64,000 bases of DNA from Drosophila persimilis (GCF_003286085.1 NW_020825529.1:81449-145448), one strand, 5' to 3'; positions 31,605 through 44,627 are shown, numbered from the stretch's first letter. The notes: generated by a model from the letters alone, not told the origin. Numbers and translations are program-made.

Positions 31605-32650
31605 TTTTGAGGCACTCGATGATTGAGACAATCGATATTCTTGAGGTTTTTCAACAAAAAAATTCGATACTATCGATAGTATCGGGATATTTTAAATCAT
31701 TAAATTAACAAAAAAAAATTAAACTTTCACTTTAGCACTATAGTTAGTTAAAATTATGCGCTCTATCATATAAAATGCGCTGTACACATTGTAAACACTT
31801 CTTGTTTCAAGCTGTAGTTTTCTCTGGTTTGTTGCTCTGCTTTAAATTTGCTAATTGCAATTTGACTAGACTTAAAATACGTGACAGTCCGATTGCACTT
31901 TCCGGTAGTATATATTAAGCACAACTAAATTTATTGTGTGTGCAAAGCACGTTAGACGTTATTTTTTTAACAGTTCAAAAGCTTTCTTCATAGAATTGGA
32001 CCTATCAGTTGTAACTGTTCATATTTTAGTAAAAACAAAATCCTTCGTAATAAAGTGGCATGTAACCGTAATATATGCTTGTTTAGCTGTCAACAATAGC
32101 ATCCAAAAGTGCACACAGTTTCGTCTTCAATTCATAGTACATGCCACTCATAAGCACGTTTCTTAGTGTTTTTCATGAAGGCAGGCTGTACCGAGGATCA
32201 AGGATATTTAAAAACTCGCAAAACCCGGGGACCCTCCACAATCATAAATGGATGCATGTCTTGCTAAACAAGTATGGGCAAAGCCCTGTCAATCATTTTT
32301 TTTTTTCGTTCAGAAGAGGTATCGTAATAGCTCTAAAAAAATGACGGCTCTTTTGGCGGATCATCAAATGAAATGCCGGGATGCAGTCTTTTAACGTGGT
32401 CGAATAAATTGGACGTGTTGCCACTTGTTCTATAATAATTGGAACAGTATATGCACCTGGCGGTCTTGCCATCTTCGGACCTCTCAAAATGAAGCCAAAA
32501 CTTCGCTTTGCCAATTCGCTGCCTTTTTAAAGTAGGCGATTCTCCTTCACTGCTATTGTCGGGATGAACAAAATTAAAATGAAATTTTGCTCATAGCAAT
32601 AATTAAATTGGTCCATATTTGGAAAATAAAATGCCATTAACACCAATATA
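31605..32650 (-). pseudogene. Degenerate hAT transposase gene (copy C)
   Basis: A duplicate of 22496-23541, with BED finger at 32329-32549 and the same frameshifts. Confidence 0.65.
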
Positions 32651-34302
32651 CACTCCCCGACACTTGAATACGACATACTAAAATGTACACTTTAGGCACC
32701 AATATTTCCGGCACAAGCCAAAGAAAACGGTGAATTTGAATTTTCCTCAAATCTCTATTCAATTTAGCATAAATTAAAAAAAAAATAATAGCAATATTCA
32801 TCAAAGTAGATTGAGAAAAAAAATTTAATTGACATAACTCAAATTACCGCTCCCAAAAAATGCGACACTTGAATACGACATTCGCATTGAAAAATTTTTT
32901 ATTTTGGATGTGGTCGCGACCGGACATTGAATAAATTCTCAAAAATCAATTAGGGTGTCCTTATTACGAGAAAAAAATGTGGGTTATGGTAAGTCCTTTT
33001 CAAAGGACGAAAGCTCCACAATAAAAGCCTCGAAGGAAGTAGGTCCATCAATAATGAAAATAAGTGATGAAATTGGTAAAACTAGGTGTGTTCTGAGTGA
33101 TTTCATAAAGAACGGGTCAAATTATGGCAAAAACATAAAAAACCGAACCAAAATTGCTACTTCCGAGACCTCCATAAGATCTCATCTGCGTGCCGCATCT
33201 AAAAAACACCACTAAAACTCGATTTAAAAATCGAAAACTGTACTTTTAGCTAGTGCTAAAATAATAAAACATGTTTTTTGGAGGACTCCACACCATAAGG
33301 GACTGTAATTAATAAAAAACCCCTCAACTTTGTTGCATATTTGATAAACTCGACTTAATGAAAAATCAACTGGTCCACGCCGTTTTAGGATCTTGCTCAC
33401 CACAGAATAATAGCGCTCACACTGCTGTGAAAACTATCCAATTGTAATTCTTCTTTACTCCTCACTTCCTTTACTTCCTTGAGTCCTTATAAATATAAAA
33501 AAGAAACCCTTATCACTCTTCAAATTAAAATTTTTGTCCCTTTGAAAATGCTATATAGCGACAGTCTCTACTCCACGCCATATGAATATGCAAAAGTACG
33601 GGAGTATTCTAAGTTTTCGTCCGTTGGCTGAGGTTTTTTATTAATTACAGTCCCTTATGGTGTGGAGTCCTCCAAAAAACATGTTTTATTATTTTAGCAC
33701 TAGCTAAAAGTACAGTTTTCGATTTTTAAATCGAGTTTTAGTGGTGTTTTTTAGATGCGGCACGCAGATGAGATCTTATGGAGGTCTCGGAAGTAGCAAT
33801 TTTGGTTCGGTTTTTTATGTTTTTGCCATAATTTGACCCGTTCTTTATGAAATCACTCAGAACACACCTAGTTTTACCAATTTCATCACTTATTTTCATT
33901 ATTGATGGACCTACTTCCTTCGAGGCTTTTATTGTGGAGCTTTCGTCCTTTGAAAAGGACTTACCATAACCCACATTTTTTTCTCGTAATAAGGACACCC
34001 TAATTGATTTTTGAGAATTTATTCAATGTCCGGTCGCGACCACATCCAAAATAAAAAATTTTTCAATGCGAATGTCGTATTCAAGTGTCGCATTTTTTGG
34101 GAGCGGTAATTTGAGTTATGTCAATTAAATTTTTTTTCTCAATCTACTTTGATGAATATTGCTATTATTTTTTTTTTAATTTATGCTAAATTGAATAGAG
34201 ATTTGAGGAAAATTCAAATTCACCGTTTTCTTTGGCTTGTGCCGGAAATATTGGTGCCTAAAGTGTACATTTTAGTATGTCGTATTCAAGTGTCGGGGAG
34301 TG
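32651..34302. mobile_element. Palindromic Tc1-like foldback element (copy C)
   Basis: A duplicate of 23542-25193. It differs at 33743 (G here, C at 24634). The G pairs correctly with the opposite arm, so copy C keeps the ancestral perfect pairing and copy B acquired the change. Arms are about 32651-33321 and 33632-34302. Confidence 0.85.
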
Positions 34303-34882
34303 TACACGCGTCTGTTTGTGGCCAATGAAAATCAAGATATCAAGAAGCTTAAGGTAAGGAAATAAATGTGCAATTATATTATTATATATAGTCAAGAACC
34401 GACGGCGTTTGCATAATTTTTATAATTTATAATCAACCTGTTTAAAATAAGGAAATAAATGTGTAATTAAATTATTGTAATATTTTATATTTTGTGGTAT
34501 AAATCAAACAAAAAATAGCTTTTATTTTATTTCCCGCGCCCTAATGTACCATACCCCCACCCCCTGCCCATTCTTCATTTATTTTGTGGCGGTAGGTCAG
34601 TCCATCAAAAGACCCGAAACAAGAACCAAACTCAAATTCCAGTTCTAGCGGCCAGCAATACTAAACACACACACGCAAAGTACGTGAGAATGCATGTGCA
34701 CCCATACACTAAAACATGCTGGAGGCAAAACAAAACCAGGCCTGAGAGAATTCAAAAAATCTGAAAAAAGCATACAATCACATATTTTTGTCGAAACATA
34801 TTGCGTGTGTACTAACACATGCAAAGATGTTCTCTATGCGCTCTCTAAAACAATGATGTATCTAAATATACAATATAATAAA
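34303..34882. other. Unclassified AT-rich interval (copy C)
   Basis: A duplicate of 25194-25773. No gene recognised. Confidence 0.4.
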
Positions 34883-35424
34883 AACGAGGGGGAACGTTGT
34901 GAGTTGCTGCGGACACCGCAACTCTACATTTATACCCGATACTTAGTCAGTATGGCTCTCCTCCGGCATTCACCGCTAATATTAAACGACACGACAAAGA
35001 ATGCGTGCGAGAGAGACAGAAAATCAGTCTGAGCGTGACGTCGGGCGCTGCGTAGCCAGTGCAAATAGAATTGTTCCTTTTGACTATACAAATTATCCAA
35101 TCTGATCCAGATTCAGCAATCTGATAGATATGGTCATTATCTATGATTCTGCGTTTTTATTTTTCTCGAATGTGCAATATTGTGGATGAAACAGATTTTC
35201 GTCCTTTGTGGGGGCGGAAGTGGGCGGGGCGAAGTTTTGAAATATTTTTGTAGCAGTGACATAACACAGAAGTCTGGATCCAAAACATCGTTGCTCTAGC
35301 TCTTATAGTCTTTGAGTACTAGGCGCTGAAGGGGACGGACAGACGGACGGACGGACGGACGGACAGACGGACAGACAGACAGGGCTCAATCGACTCGGCT
35401 ATTGATGCTGATCAAGAATATATA
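34883..35424. mobile_element. Helitron-like fragment (copy C)
   Basis: A duplicate of 25774-26315, including the GGAC/AGAC microsatellite at about 35334-35382. Confidence 0.8.
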
Positions 35425-35685
35425 TGTAGGGATCCTTGGTGAGCTCCCTACAAGTGAGTAAGAATCCGCTCCAGAAACTCCATCAAATATAAGCCACACG
35501 TCGTTGTATTGTCTTTATGTTAATAAATGGTTACAATAAGTTTCTTTTTCTTAACACGTTCCTCTCTGCACGTCTACTCGCTCCCGCAGTCGAACTCTTA
35601 CATAGCTATCGATATATCTTCCTCTCATACCCTTGACTATCCCTAGCGATAGATCGATGCTCATTAAAGGGCTGCCAACCCTACA
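35425..35685 (-). repeat. Gypsy 3' LTR (copy C)
   Basis: A duplicate of 26316-26576 with the same TGTAGGG/CCCTACA ends. Confidence 0.8.
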
Positions 35686-36663
35686 TTCGGCCGTCCTGAC
35701 TCATCATTCGACCCGAATGATTGAGACCACATTTTCATATACTCTACCACCGTATTGGTCTTCAAAGGCCCTTCACCATCACCCACTTTCTCAACAATGT
35801 ACCGTCCATGTCTTAGTTTACGCGTCACAATATAAGGACCCAAGAATCTTCCCTTTAGTTTCAATTCGGCTCCAAATTGGGTACGCTTAATAGCTACCAT
35901 ATCATTAACTTGGTACTCTTTTTCTGGTTTCCGGGACTTGTTGAACGACTTGCAATTTTCATTTTGTATCTGCACTATGTTATCTTTGGCTATCTGGCGA
36001 ATTTAAAATATACTCTTCCTCTACAAGCTTTTCTAAGTCACTGTCATACTTTGTCCTCATTTGTATGCCTGTCAAAATCTTAAATGGGGATATCTTGGTA
36101 CTTCTCGGAGGAGTGGAGTTTATAAACAATTGTACCCTACCAACATGCTTGTACCAGGCTTTCGGATCTTCTGCGCAAAGCTTTGTTAACATAGTAGTAA
36201 CGACCTTATTAATTCGTTCTACCTGTCCATTACCACGCGGCACTCCTGTCGCTATCAGCAAATGTTGGATATCCTGTTCCTTACAATATTCCTCGAAAAC
36301 ATTAGCAGTAAATGCAGTGCCTCTATCTGTGATCACACGTTTCGGGTTTCCAAAAACTTCGCCCTGTTTCTGCAACATATCAACCACATCATCAGCGCCT
36401 GTACTCTTTATTGGATAAAGACAGACAAATTTAGAAAAAGCGTCGACAACTACTAGGACGTGGTTATACTGTTTCTTAGTCAACTCCATCGGTCCAATAT
36501 GGTCAATATGATACGTTTGCAAGGGCTCATCAGATTTGTCAATTACATTCAAATACCCTTCTTTCTTTCCAAATTTTGCGTCGCTCACAATGCACTCCAC
36601 ACACGACTTAACAATCCTATCCACTTTCCCTAACAAATCTGGAATAAAGTATTCGCGCTGCAC
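35664..36663 (-). pseudogene. Gypsy integrase (copy C)
   Basis: A duplicate of 26555-27554. The D, D and E residues are retained. It is broken upstream from RNase H by stops in the linker at about 36664-36960. Confidence 0.9.
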
Positions 36664-38520
36664 TAAATCGATAGTACTTTAGACACCAAAATGACCCTGA
36701 CGATGAGCAATCATTATGATTTCGCTTTCCATCCCAGATGGTATTACGATAAAGTCTTTAACTGGATCCTTGTGAAAAATCTCGTGCTTCAAATAAAAGT
36801 CGTCATAAGAACCCGCTATTAGCACCTTACAAATTGCTGATATCCAAATATCCTGACGTTGAGCCTGCTTTATTCAATGTCTCAGTGAATCTTCCAACAA
36901 CAAACAATGCACTCTACTCAATGCATCGACGTGTTTCATCTTGGTCCCTGAACGATGCTCAATTTCATAATCGAAGTCCTGAAGACCAACGACATATCTT
37001 AACTGGAACATCTTGTTTCCTCATCGTTAACGCAAAAGCATTACAGTCAGTAATAATTTTCATCTTTCTCCCAAGCAAATACACTCTCCACTTCTTTAGA
37101 GCCTGCACTATAGCGAGTACTTCAAGCTCGTATGAAGGATACTTTTCTTCAGCTGGGATTGTCTTACGACTCATATATTCTACCGGGTGGAAACATTGAT
37201 CCTCTGAGTCCATTTGCAAAAGTATGGCTCCATACCCATACATACTTGCATCGATGAACTTCAGTTTTGCCCTTCTGATTAAACAACTTTAAAACAGGAG
37301 AACAGGATAAATAAACTTTCAACTGATTGAATGATGCCAACTCTTCTTCACCCATTTTGAAAGAAACATCCTTTTTCATCAAGTTTGTCAGTGGTCTGGC
37401 CACGACAGCAAAATCCTTAACAAATCTACGGACATAGGAAGTTAGGACCAAATAGCGTTGAACTTGTTTCCTGTCTCTCGGAATTGGAAAATTTTCAACT
37501 GCCGAAGTTTTATCTTGAGATGGTCGTATCGTTGAATTCTCTATTATGTAACCCAAAAAATTAACCTTGCGCTGTAACACTTGCGATTTCTCCCATTTTA
37601 TGCGTAATCCTGAAATCTCTGCGATACTCAACACCTTCTGTAATTTTTCAAGTCCTTCTTGCACATCCTTTGATGGAATAATAATATCGTCCATATACAA
37701 AATCAAAATACCGTCATCTATCAATGGTCTGAAAACCGCATATACATGTATGTACCTCATAAATACTGGAGGGGAGTTAGTCATCCCAAATGGTACATAA
37801 TTAAATTCAAACTGTCCACTCTGTGTGACAAAAGAGGTATATTTACGAGAATCCTCATGTACTGGCACGTAAAAAAACCCATTAGACAAATCCAACGTAG
37901 TGAAAACACGTCCTTCCTGAAGCTTGAGTAAAACATCGTCGATTAACGCCATTGGAAAATTGTTACGAATTATCTTTTCATTAAGTTTTTTATAATCACA
38001 ACAAAGTCTTTTTGAGCCATCCTTCTTGGCGACAAGCACTACAGGGGACAAGTATTCAGAAACACTATGGCGAATTATTCCTTCCTTTAACCAATCCCTG
38101 ACCTGCTTATCGACTTTTTCATTGCCCATGTAAGGTAGGTCTAAGTCTTTGACGGACCGGTACTTCATCTGACAATATAATCTTCAGTTCAACAGGGCTG
38201 TTTTCTGGTTTTACGGGCTTATAATTTTCTACCAACCCCATTATTATTGACCTCACCTCACGGTTCAAATGCGACAGGTCTATTACTCGTGAAAACTCTT
38301 CAATAATATTGGTCGACAAATGCGACAGGTCTATTACTCGTGAAAACTCTTCAATAATATTGCTCGACAGTATCTGATGGAACGTCTTTTCCAATTCATC
38401 AATTGCTCCGCTGAATCCGGAGGCTTGATTATCACTATGTTGAATGAACTCTAGATTTCGGCTTCTTTTAGTGAAACTACTGCTAACATACTCCTTTTCC
38501 GGTGGAATCATCTCTTTCTG
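36664..38520 (-). pseudogene. Gypsy pre-RT linker, reverse transcriptase and RNase H (copy C, more complete)
   Basis: The linker (38511-38170: PENSPVELKIILSDEVPVRQ) is followed after a frameshift by an almost intact RT (38168-37164): KEGIIRHSVSEYLSPVVLV, LCCDYKKLN, FTTLDLSNGFFYVPV, YVPFGMTNSP, then ILYMDDIIIPSKD with the catalytic Y-M-D-D. RNase H follows (37243-36965), again out of frame. A 51-bp tandem duplication at 38270-38371 repeats 17 codons of the linker (NIIEEFSRVIDLSHL) without a frameshift. At about 38520 the element is truncated against another gypsy fragment. Protease and gag are missing. Confidence 0.88.
38270..38371. repeat. 51-bp tandem duplication in gypsy pol linker
   Basis: Two adjacent 51-bp units starting TGCGACAGGTCTATTACTCG, with small differences at their ends. 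In frame (17 codons). Confidence 0.9.
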
Positions 38521-39734
38521 ATGATATCCAATGAACCCTCACGTGTGCCTTGTCCTCTAACATTCCCAATTTCCTCAGTAAAGAATACGTTGCGCCTGAA
38601 GACAACATCTGCTGGCCGAAAACCATGTAGTAGGGCGTGGATCCTAACCCTGAGTGAACCGCCGACCTCAAAGCACAGCATATTTTGCTAAGACTCTCAT
38701 CCCAGTCTCATGGCAGCGATGACCGAACGGTTGACTCGCTCCGAAGCATTAGCTTGGGGAGCGTGGACAGCTGTTAGCGTGTGCGTTATTCGATGCCTTC
38801 TGAGCAGGCCTTGAAACTTCTCGGATCTAAATTGCGATCCGTTGTCAGATACAATTCCCTCTGGAACTCCGAAAGTATGGAATAACTCCTCCTCTAAACA
38901 CTTCAGCACAACATCAGCATTTCATTTTTTTACAGCCTTGAGGAAAACAAATTTCGAATAATGGTCTAGGATAATTAAAATTCCTATATTTCCACTGCGA
39001 GACCTAGAATACGGACCTAAGAAATCAATGTAGAGACGCTGGAAGAACCTTTGGAGCTTTTGACATTTTACATTGCTCGCAGGCTGCCACGAGTCTTTTT
39101 TCGCTCGAGTGTCTTGTGGACTCCACCATGGGAAGCCAGTGGATCATCGTGTGCTCTCTTTAGCACTTCTTTGACCATCCCTCTGGGTACCAACAACTTC
39201 CAAGCAAACGCGTCGTTAAGGATGTCAGAGAAGCAACTATTTTGAGGTCGGGTAGTTAAGCTATATTGCTCTTAATTCCCTCTATTAGTTCCAAATATTC
39301 TCCCGATTTGAAATGAGCTGACTCAATGTCCACCAGCAAGCCATTGCTGAAATCCACTGCAGCTACTTGGTCAAATGGACCCTGGACAAGGCATCTGGGA
39401 CAACATTCAGCTTCCTGTTTCTGTGTTGGATACTGAACCGGAAACCTTGCAGTTTTAAAGCCCATCTTACATAATTACAGTGAACTCCTGGCCCTCTACA
39501 TAGGCTCTGAATCTTTTTATGCTCATCAGAGCAGCGAGGCATTCCTGCTCTGTAACCGTATACTTTTTTTGGGCTTTGTTAAGCTTCTTCGAAACAAGCG
39601 TGTCATGGTTTGAGAGGCATTACAGAGACCAAACGGCATGACTTTATAATGATACAAGGGCCTCCTTGGAACCGTGAATGCAGTTTTACACCTAGATGCC
39701 CGATCCAAGGGGATCTGCCAATATGCGTCCTTCA
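38483..39734 (-). pseudogene. Second gypsy pol fragment: RT piece, RNase H, integrase
   Basis: A different gypsy family from the previous pol. Near 39600-39734 it has DAYWQIPLDRASRCKTAFTV then YHYKVMPFGLCNASQT. A deletion then removes the catalytic YxDD segment and jumps to KLNKAQKKYTVTEQECLAAL (RNase H, 39500-39600). The integrase follows: DNGSQFRSEKFQGLLRRHRI and APQANASERVNRSV (38909-38697), then SAVHSGLGSTPYYMVFGQQM (38671-38600). Multiple frameshifts exist. The 5' edge joins the BEL integrase near 39735, the 3' edge the gypsy linker near 38520. The overlap with the neighbouring annotation is because the breakpoint is not resolved. Confidence 0.8.
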
Positions 39735-41226
39735 GACGTGGCTCCGCTGCTTGCCCTTAGGGCGACCACTCTGACCCTTCCGTCCAGCCCTGCGGTTGTT
39801 CCGACCACTCTTCCAAAGAGCCACTGTTGAGGGGGCAGGTTGTCCTCGGCGACGATTACGTGGTCGCCTTCCTTTATGTTTGGCTCCTTCTGGTGCCACT
39901 TGCATCTTATTTGTAATCCCAGCACATACTCTTGGGACCATCGCTGCCAGAACATTTGCCTGGCTGACGAGACAAGCCGCCATCGCTTTAAGCAGCTCAG
40001 ACCCTCCTGGTCCGGGGTCCCGGGTGCTGGGGGTGCGATGAGCGGCCCGCCTGTCAGCAGGTGCCCGGGAGTCAGCGCGTCTCCGTCGCTTGGGTTTGGG
40101 CTTAGGGGTCCTAGCGGGCGCGAGTTGAGTACCGCCTCGATCCCGACCAGCACGGTGTCCAGCTCCTCTGCGGTGAGAAGAGCTCTTCCGACTGCCCGTA
40201 GGAGTAGGCCCTTGGCAGACTTCACACCGGCCTCCCAAAGTCCGCCCATGTGCGGTGCTCGAGGCGGTATGAAGGCAAACTCGCACCCGCTTCTTGACGC
40301 AAATTCGCGCATCGCGTCCGCTTCCGCCTCTATCTTCCTCCGCAGTTCGCTGAAGTGGCGACTTGCTCCGACGAAATTTGTCGCGTTGTCGCAGTTCACG
40401 CGTTGCGGACATCCTCGACGACCGACGAACCTTTGGAATGCCAACAAGAAGGAATTAGTCGTCAAATCGGAGACAATTTCTAAATGAACCGCCTTGGACG
40501 CAAAACAGACAAATAACGCTATGTAGGACTTATAAGGGGGCCTTCCACGAATTTTCAGAGTCGTATAGACTGGGCCACAAAAATCAACGCCACATACTGA
40601 AAATGGGCGGAGAGCACGGAGCCGGTCTGCGGGTAAGTTGCCCATCATTTGGGTCTGGAGTAGCGGCTTGCATTTAAAGCAACGAATACACGACCTAACT
40701 GTCGCCCTGCAGACCGCCTGAGCATTAACTATCCAAATGCGTTGTCTAAGGATACTCACGAGTGCTCGTGGGACGGCATGAAAATTCGTTTGATGCAGAT
40801 AGCGAACGTATGTCTGCACAAACTGCGAGCGTTTTGTCAATAAAAATTTCAATATCTTTCAATATCTTCTTGAGACTCATTTTTCTGTGTTATTTCGACT
40901 ATTTTTAGAAACGCCTCGTCGTATTCTACGGATGACGGAATTTTATCAAAGTTGAGACTTTTGTCTTTGCATTTTCGGATGAAGCGGAACACGAAAACGA
41001 GCACTCTTAGCAGTTTGAAGTGTGACGAGTATCCCTCGATTAAATCCACTAAATAAATTGGCTTGGCCGCGACGGTCAGTCCGACTGATTTCTTTCGACT
41101 TTCCTCTGTAGCTCTTCTTCGGAAAGCTCGAAGTGTGGATTTCTGGGCCAGCTCTCTTCTTCAATCTTTAGGAACGCTGGTCCACAAAACCAGATCGACT
41201 GCACGATTTCCTCTACGTCACAACCT
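39735..41226 (-). pseudogene. BEL/Pao integrase (3' part of the large BEL element)
   Basis: The open frame 40852-39692 covers most of the integrase. The zinc motif shows IRCFKCKP. The core begins at VCGVDFCGPVYTTLKIRGRP (first D), then RVNCDNATNFVGA (second D) and RAPHMGGLWEAGVKSAKG (E). It continues to RCKWHQKEPNIKEGDHVIVA and QWLFGRVVGTTAGLDGRVRV. The last residues run into gypsy sequence (GRILADPLGS), so the C-terminus and the 3' LTR are lost. The linker between RNase H and integrase is at 40849-41226 (SSHFKLLRVLVFVFRFIRK) with stops. This is the longest intact BEL domain here. Confidence 0.9.
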
Positions 41227-41700
41227 TACGAAACTATGTCTGCTGGGTTCTGTTTTGTTGGCACATGCCGCCACGTAGCTTCACTTGACCACTCTTGAAT
41301 CGGCGCTACTCGGTTCGCAACGAATTTTGACAACGACGAAGGGTGGGATCGGATCCAATGAAGAGTAACTTCTGAATCTGACCAGTATATTATTTTTTCA
41401 ATTGGAACCTTGAGTAGCGATTTGATTCGGTGCCAAGGTCTGCAAGAAGGTGAGCGGCACATAACTCAGTCAACAAGGAGACCTCGAAACATTCTGCAGT
41501 CTTTCTACGGATATAGACGCAGGCTCCATAAGCTCTTGAATCGGTGACATGGGATCAGTATGCACAAATCGAGGTATGGTAATCTTCTTCAACTGACCCA
41601 AGGATTATTTTATTAAGTTGCATGCTGTTTCAATGTTCATAGGAATTGACTCATCCCAATCTAGCTTGTTAAGCCAAAGCTCCTGCAGTAGGATCTTTCC
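41227..41700 (-). pseudogene. BEL/Pao RT end and RNase H, downstream of LINE insertion
   Basis: Near 41590-41700 the minus strand gives LLQELWLNKLDWDESIP then ITIPRFVH. This is the usual BEL block after the RT, and it is directly continuous with the pol interrupted at 46206. At 41462-41226 follows PIEKIIYWSDSEVTLHWIRS then ANRVAPIQEWSSEATWRHVP, the RNase H-like segment. A frameshift falls in the FCDAS region near 41500. The 4.5-kb LINE sits between these parts and the RT. Confidence 0.85.
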
Positions 41701-41790
41701 CTTAATTTTTTTTTTTTTTTTATTTATTTATTTAATTAACAATTATCTGTTAATAATGGTACTTACTTACTAAAGGCGGAAAAAGATAAG

Positions 41791-44627
41791 TTAAAAGTTA
41801 GCTAAATTTAAATGATTATAAATATTGCATGCAATTAGTTTAAGAGACAGTTCAGGGGATAGGGTTTGACAGAGGGAGTTATAATTATGGCATAAAACCC
41901 TAAAAGGTTCATGATCAGCATAATTAGATCTACATATGGGTAGACGGATAGGACTAAAAGTACGGGTAGGTCTAGATGGAACGGCCAAGTCAATCTGACC
42001 CAAGAGAGTTTGGGAGTCAACAGTCCCAAGAAGGAGCTTGTGCACGAACATTACGCCATTGCATATTCTGCGATGGTGCAACGACGGCAGGTCAATAAGA
42101 TTTACCCTAGACCGGTAGGGTGGCAAGATTCTACCTGAGTCCCAGTTAAAGTTCCGAAGGGCAAAAATTAAAAATTGCTTTTGCACGGATTCAATAACAG
42201 CCTGCTGTTCTTTATACTGCGGGCTCCACACACAAGAACAATACTCCAATATAGGACGTACTAACGAGATGTACAGTTGTTTCGTAACGTACGGGTCGTC
42301 AAACTCCTTGGACCAACGCTTGATGAACGCTAAAACACCCTTGGCTTTATTTACATTTGCAGCTATATGGGTCTTAAAATACATCTTATGATCAAAAAGG
42401 ACTCCGAGGTCATTTGAACTCGAAATTCGTTCAAGGACATGATTTCCTAGAACATATGGGACAAAATGAGGAGCGCGACGGTAAAATGTCATAAGTTTGC
42501 ATTTGGAAAGGTTCAGAAAAAGAAGATTAGTTGAACACCACAATAGTAGTTCACTTAGATCAAGTTGAAGGCGTGTGTGCAAATACCAATCAGAGTAAGA
42601 AAGACAAATTTTGACATCATCAGCATATATTAATGTAGTAGAGTATGTTATGACTTGAGGAAGGTCATTCACAAATAAAATGAACAGAAGCGGGCCCAGA
42701 TGACTTCCCTGTGGCACACCTGAAGTAACATTTACAGTATTTGACAACACGTTAGAAAACAAAACACGTTGAGTGCGGTTAGAGAGATAGGACAAAATCC
42801 AATCTAGAAGATTCGTTGGGAACCCTAATAAAGAGAGCTTGTGAATAAGCAGAGCATGGTTCACAGAATCGAATGCCTTGCTGAAGTCAGTAAAAACTAC
42901 ATCCATCTGCGAACCAATTTGAAAACCACGGTGGATTAGGTTAGAAAACTCAAGAAGGTTAGTCGATGTTGAACGATGTCTGAAAAAACCGTGTTGCGAC
43001 GGAGATATCAAGCTGCAACAAAGATGTTGCAGTTGCCGGGTGACCAGGAACTCAAGAAGCTTCGGGATGGCGGAAAGCTTTGCGATACCACGATAGTTTT
43101 CAATGTTTAATCTTGAACCTTTTTTGTGAAGCGGAATGATATAGGACTCATTCCAAATTACTGGGAGACAAGACTGTTCCAAAGAGAGGTTGAAGAGAAA
43201 GGTCAAGGGTTTGCAAAGGGACTGGGCACAGTGTTTTAAGATGCAACTTGGTACCTTATCTGGACCCGCAGAAAACGATATGTCCATAGATGACAAACCT
43301 TCCAGAACAACGCTTTCCTCGAAAAAGGGCAGAAAAATGCTGTTAGCTTGAGGTAGCTGGTACGGATACGGAGTGGATGCGTTGTAAATATGAGACGAGT
43401 ACGTTGTTTGGAAAAAATTAGCGAATAAATTAGCAATACCAACAGCAGAAGCTTCTGTTTTGTTCTGGTAATGAAGGGACGGAGGAAAAACGTTTGACTT
43501 GCGCTTAGAGTTAACGAACGAATAGAATTTTTTAGGATCACTACGAAAGTTTCTACTACATTGTGAAAGGTAATGATTATAACACTGACTATTGACGGCA
43601 AGGAACAGAGAGCGAGCGGAGGAGTATAGAGCTAAAGCCAACGTGGAGCCCGACTTCTGGTACTTTTTATAGAGCCGGGATTTATTATTTTTTAAGTATG
43701 ATAAATACTTGGAGAACCAAGGAGGCTTGGACGATACAGGTACAGTGATATCTGGAACAACGTATTTAGGGCGGAGTAAATAGAACTATAAAACGAGTTA
43801 ACAGTTGCATCTATGTTCGGTAATGAATAAAGAAACGACCAATCAACACGCGAGAGATGTAGATCTAAATCGATAAAGTTTGTTTTGCGAAAACACTTTA
43901 TGTGACAAGGAGCCATGGAACTGTCAACACATCCAGATTGTGTACACTCCAGTGATATCAACAAAGTTGGATGGTAAGGATCTTCAGGGAGAGATATTGG
44001 ACTTGCTCTAGATACCGTAGCAAGAGAACCATCGTTAACAAAAACGAGGTCAAGAAGTCTGTCCCTCATGTTTTTAACGGCATTAATTTGGACAAGGGAA
44101 CTATCCGTTAGCCCATTGATAAAGTCATTATGGCAATTGGGAAACAATAGGTTAGCGTCATCACAAGGCAGCCAAGAAAGAAATGGGAGGTTAAAGTCCC
44201 CCATGACAATAATTCGATCATGGCACCCTAATGCAGAAACAACAATGTTAATTGCTGAGAGGTGGTGTAAGTAAAGCTCAGCATCAGACCTGGGAGGAAT
44301 GTAAGAGCAGGTTAAATAGAAAAATGCGGAGCCAACACGAACTTTGACTGCAACAAATTCAATTCCGTGAATGTTATTAAATGGGAATAACTCAGATGAG
44401 AAAACAGATTTAACTGCAATCAGAACCCCACCTGCAAAAGATGGGCGGTCCATTCTATAAATAGTGTAACTATCAATGAAAATTTCATGATCATTGACAG
44501 AGGAGTTAAGCCAGGTTTCGGTAAACGCGATGGCATCGAAATCAAAGGACGCGCTATTAGTATGAATTTGACGCAATTTTCCCAGCAAACTGCGAACGTT
44601 CTGATAGTGCATGGAAAAATAGTACAT
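41791..44627 (-). pseudogene. LINE ORF2: AP-type endonuclease and reverse transcriptase (one frameshift)
   Basis: The endonuclease part (44627 to about 43770) shows YQNVRSLLGKLRQI, AIAFTETWLNSSV, MGDFNLPFLSW and DPYHPTLLISLE. A single frameshift near 43770 separates it from the RT frame (43641-41791), which has ESYIIPLHKKGSRLNIENY, VFTDFSKAFDSVNHALL, SGVPQGSHLGPLLFILF and the intact catalytic TLIYADDVKI. The C-terminal segment is AFIKRWSKEFDDPY then VRPILEYCSCVWSPQYK. A start at MYYFSMHYQN (44627) is plausible. It would be potentially active but for the frameshift. It nicks DNA and primes cDNA at the nuclear target. Confidence 0.9.
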
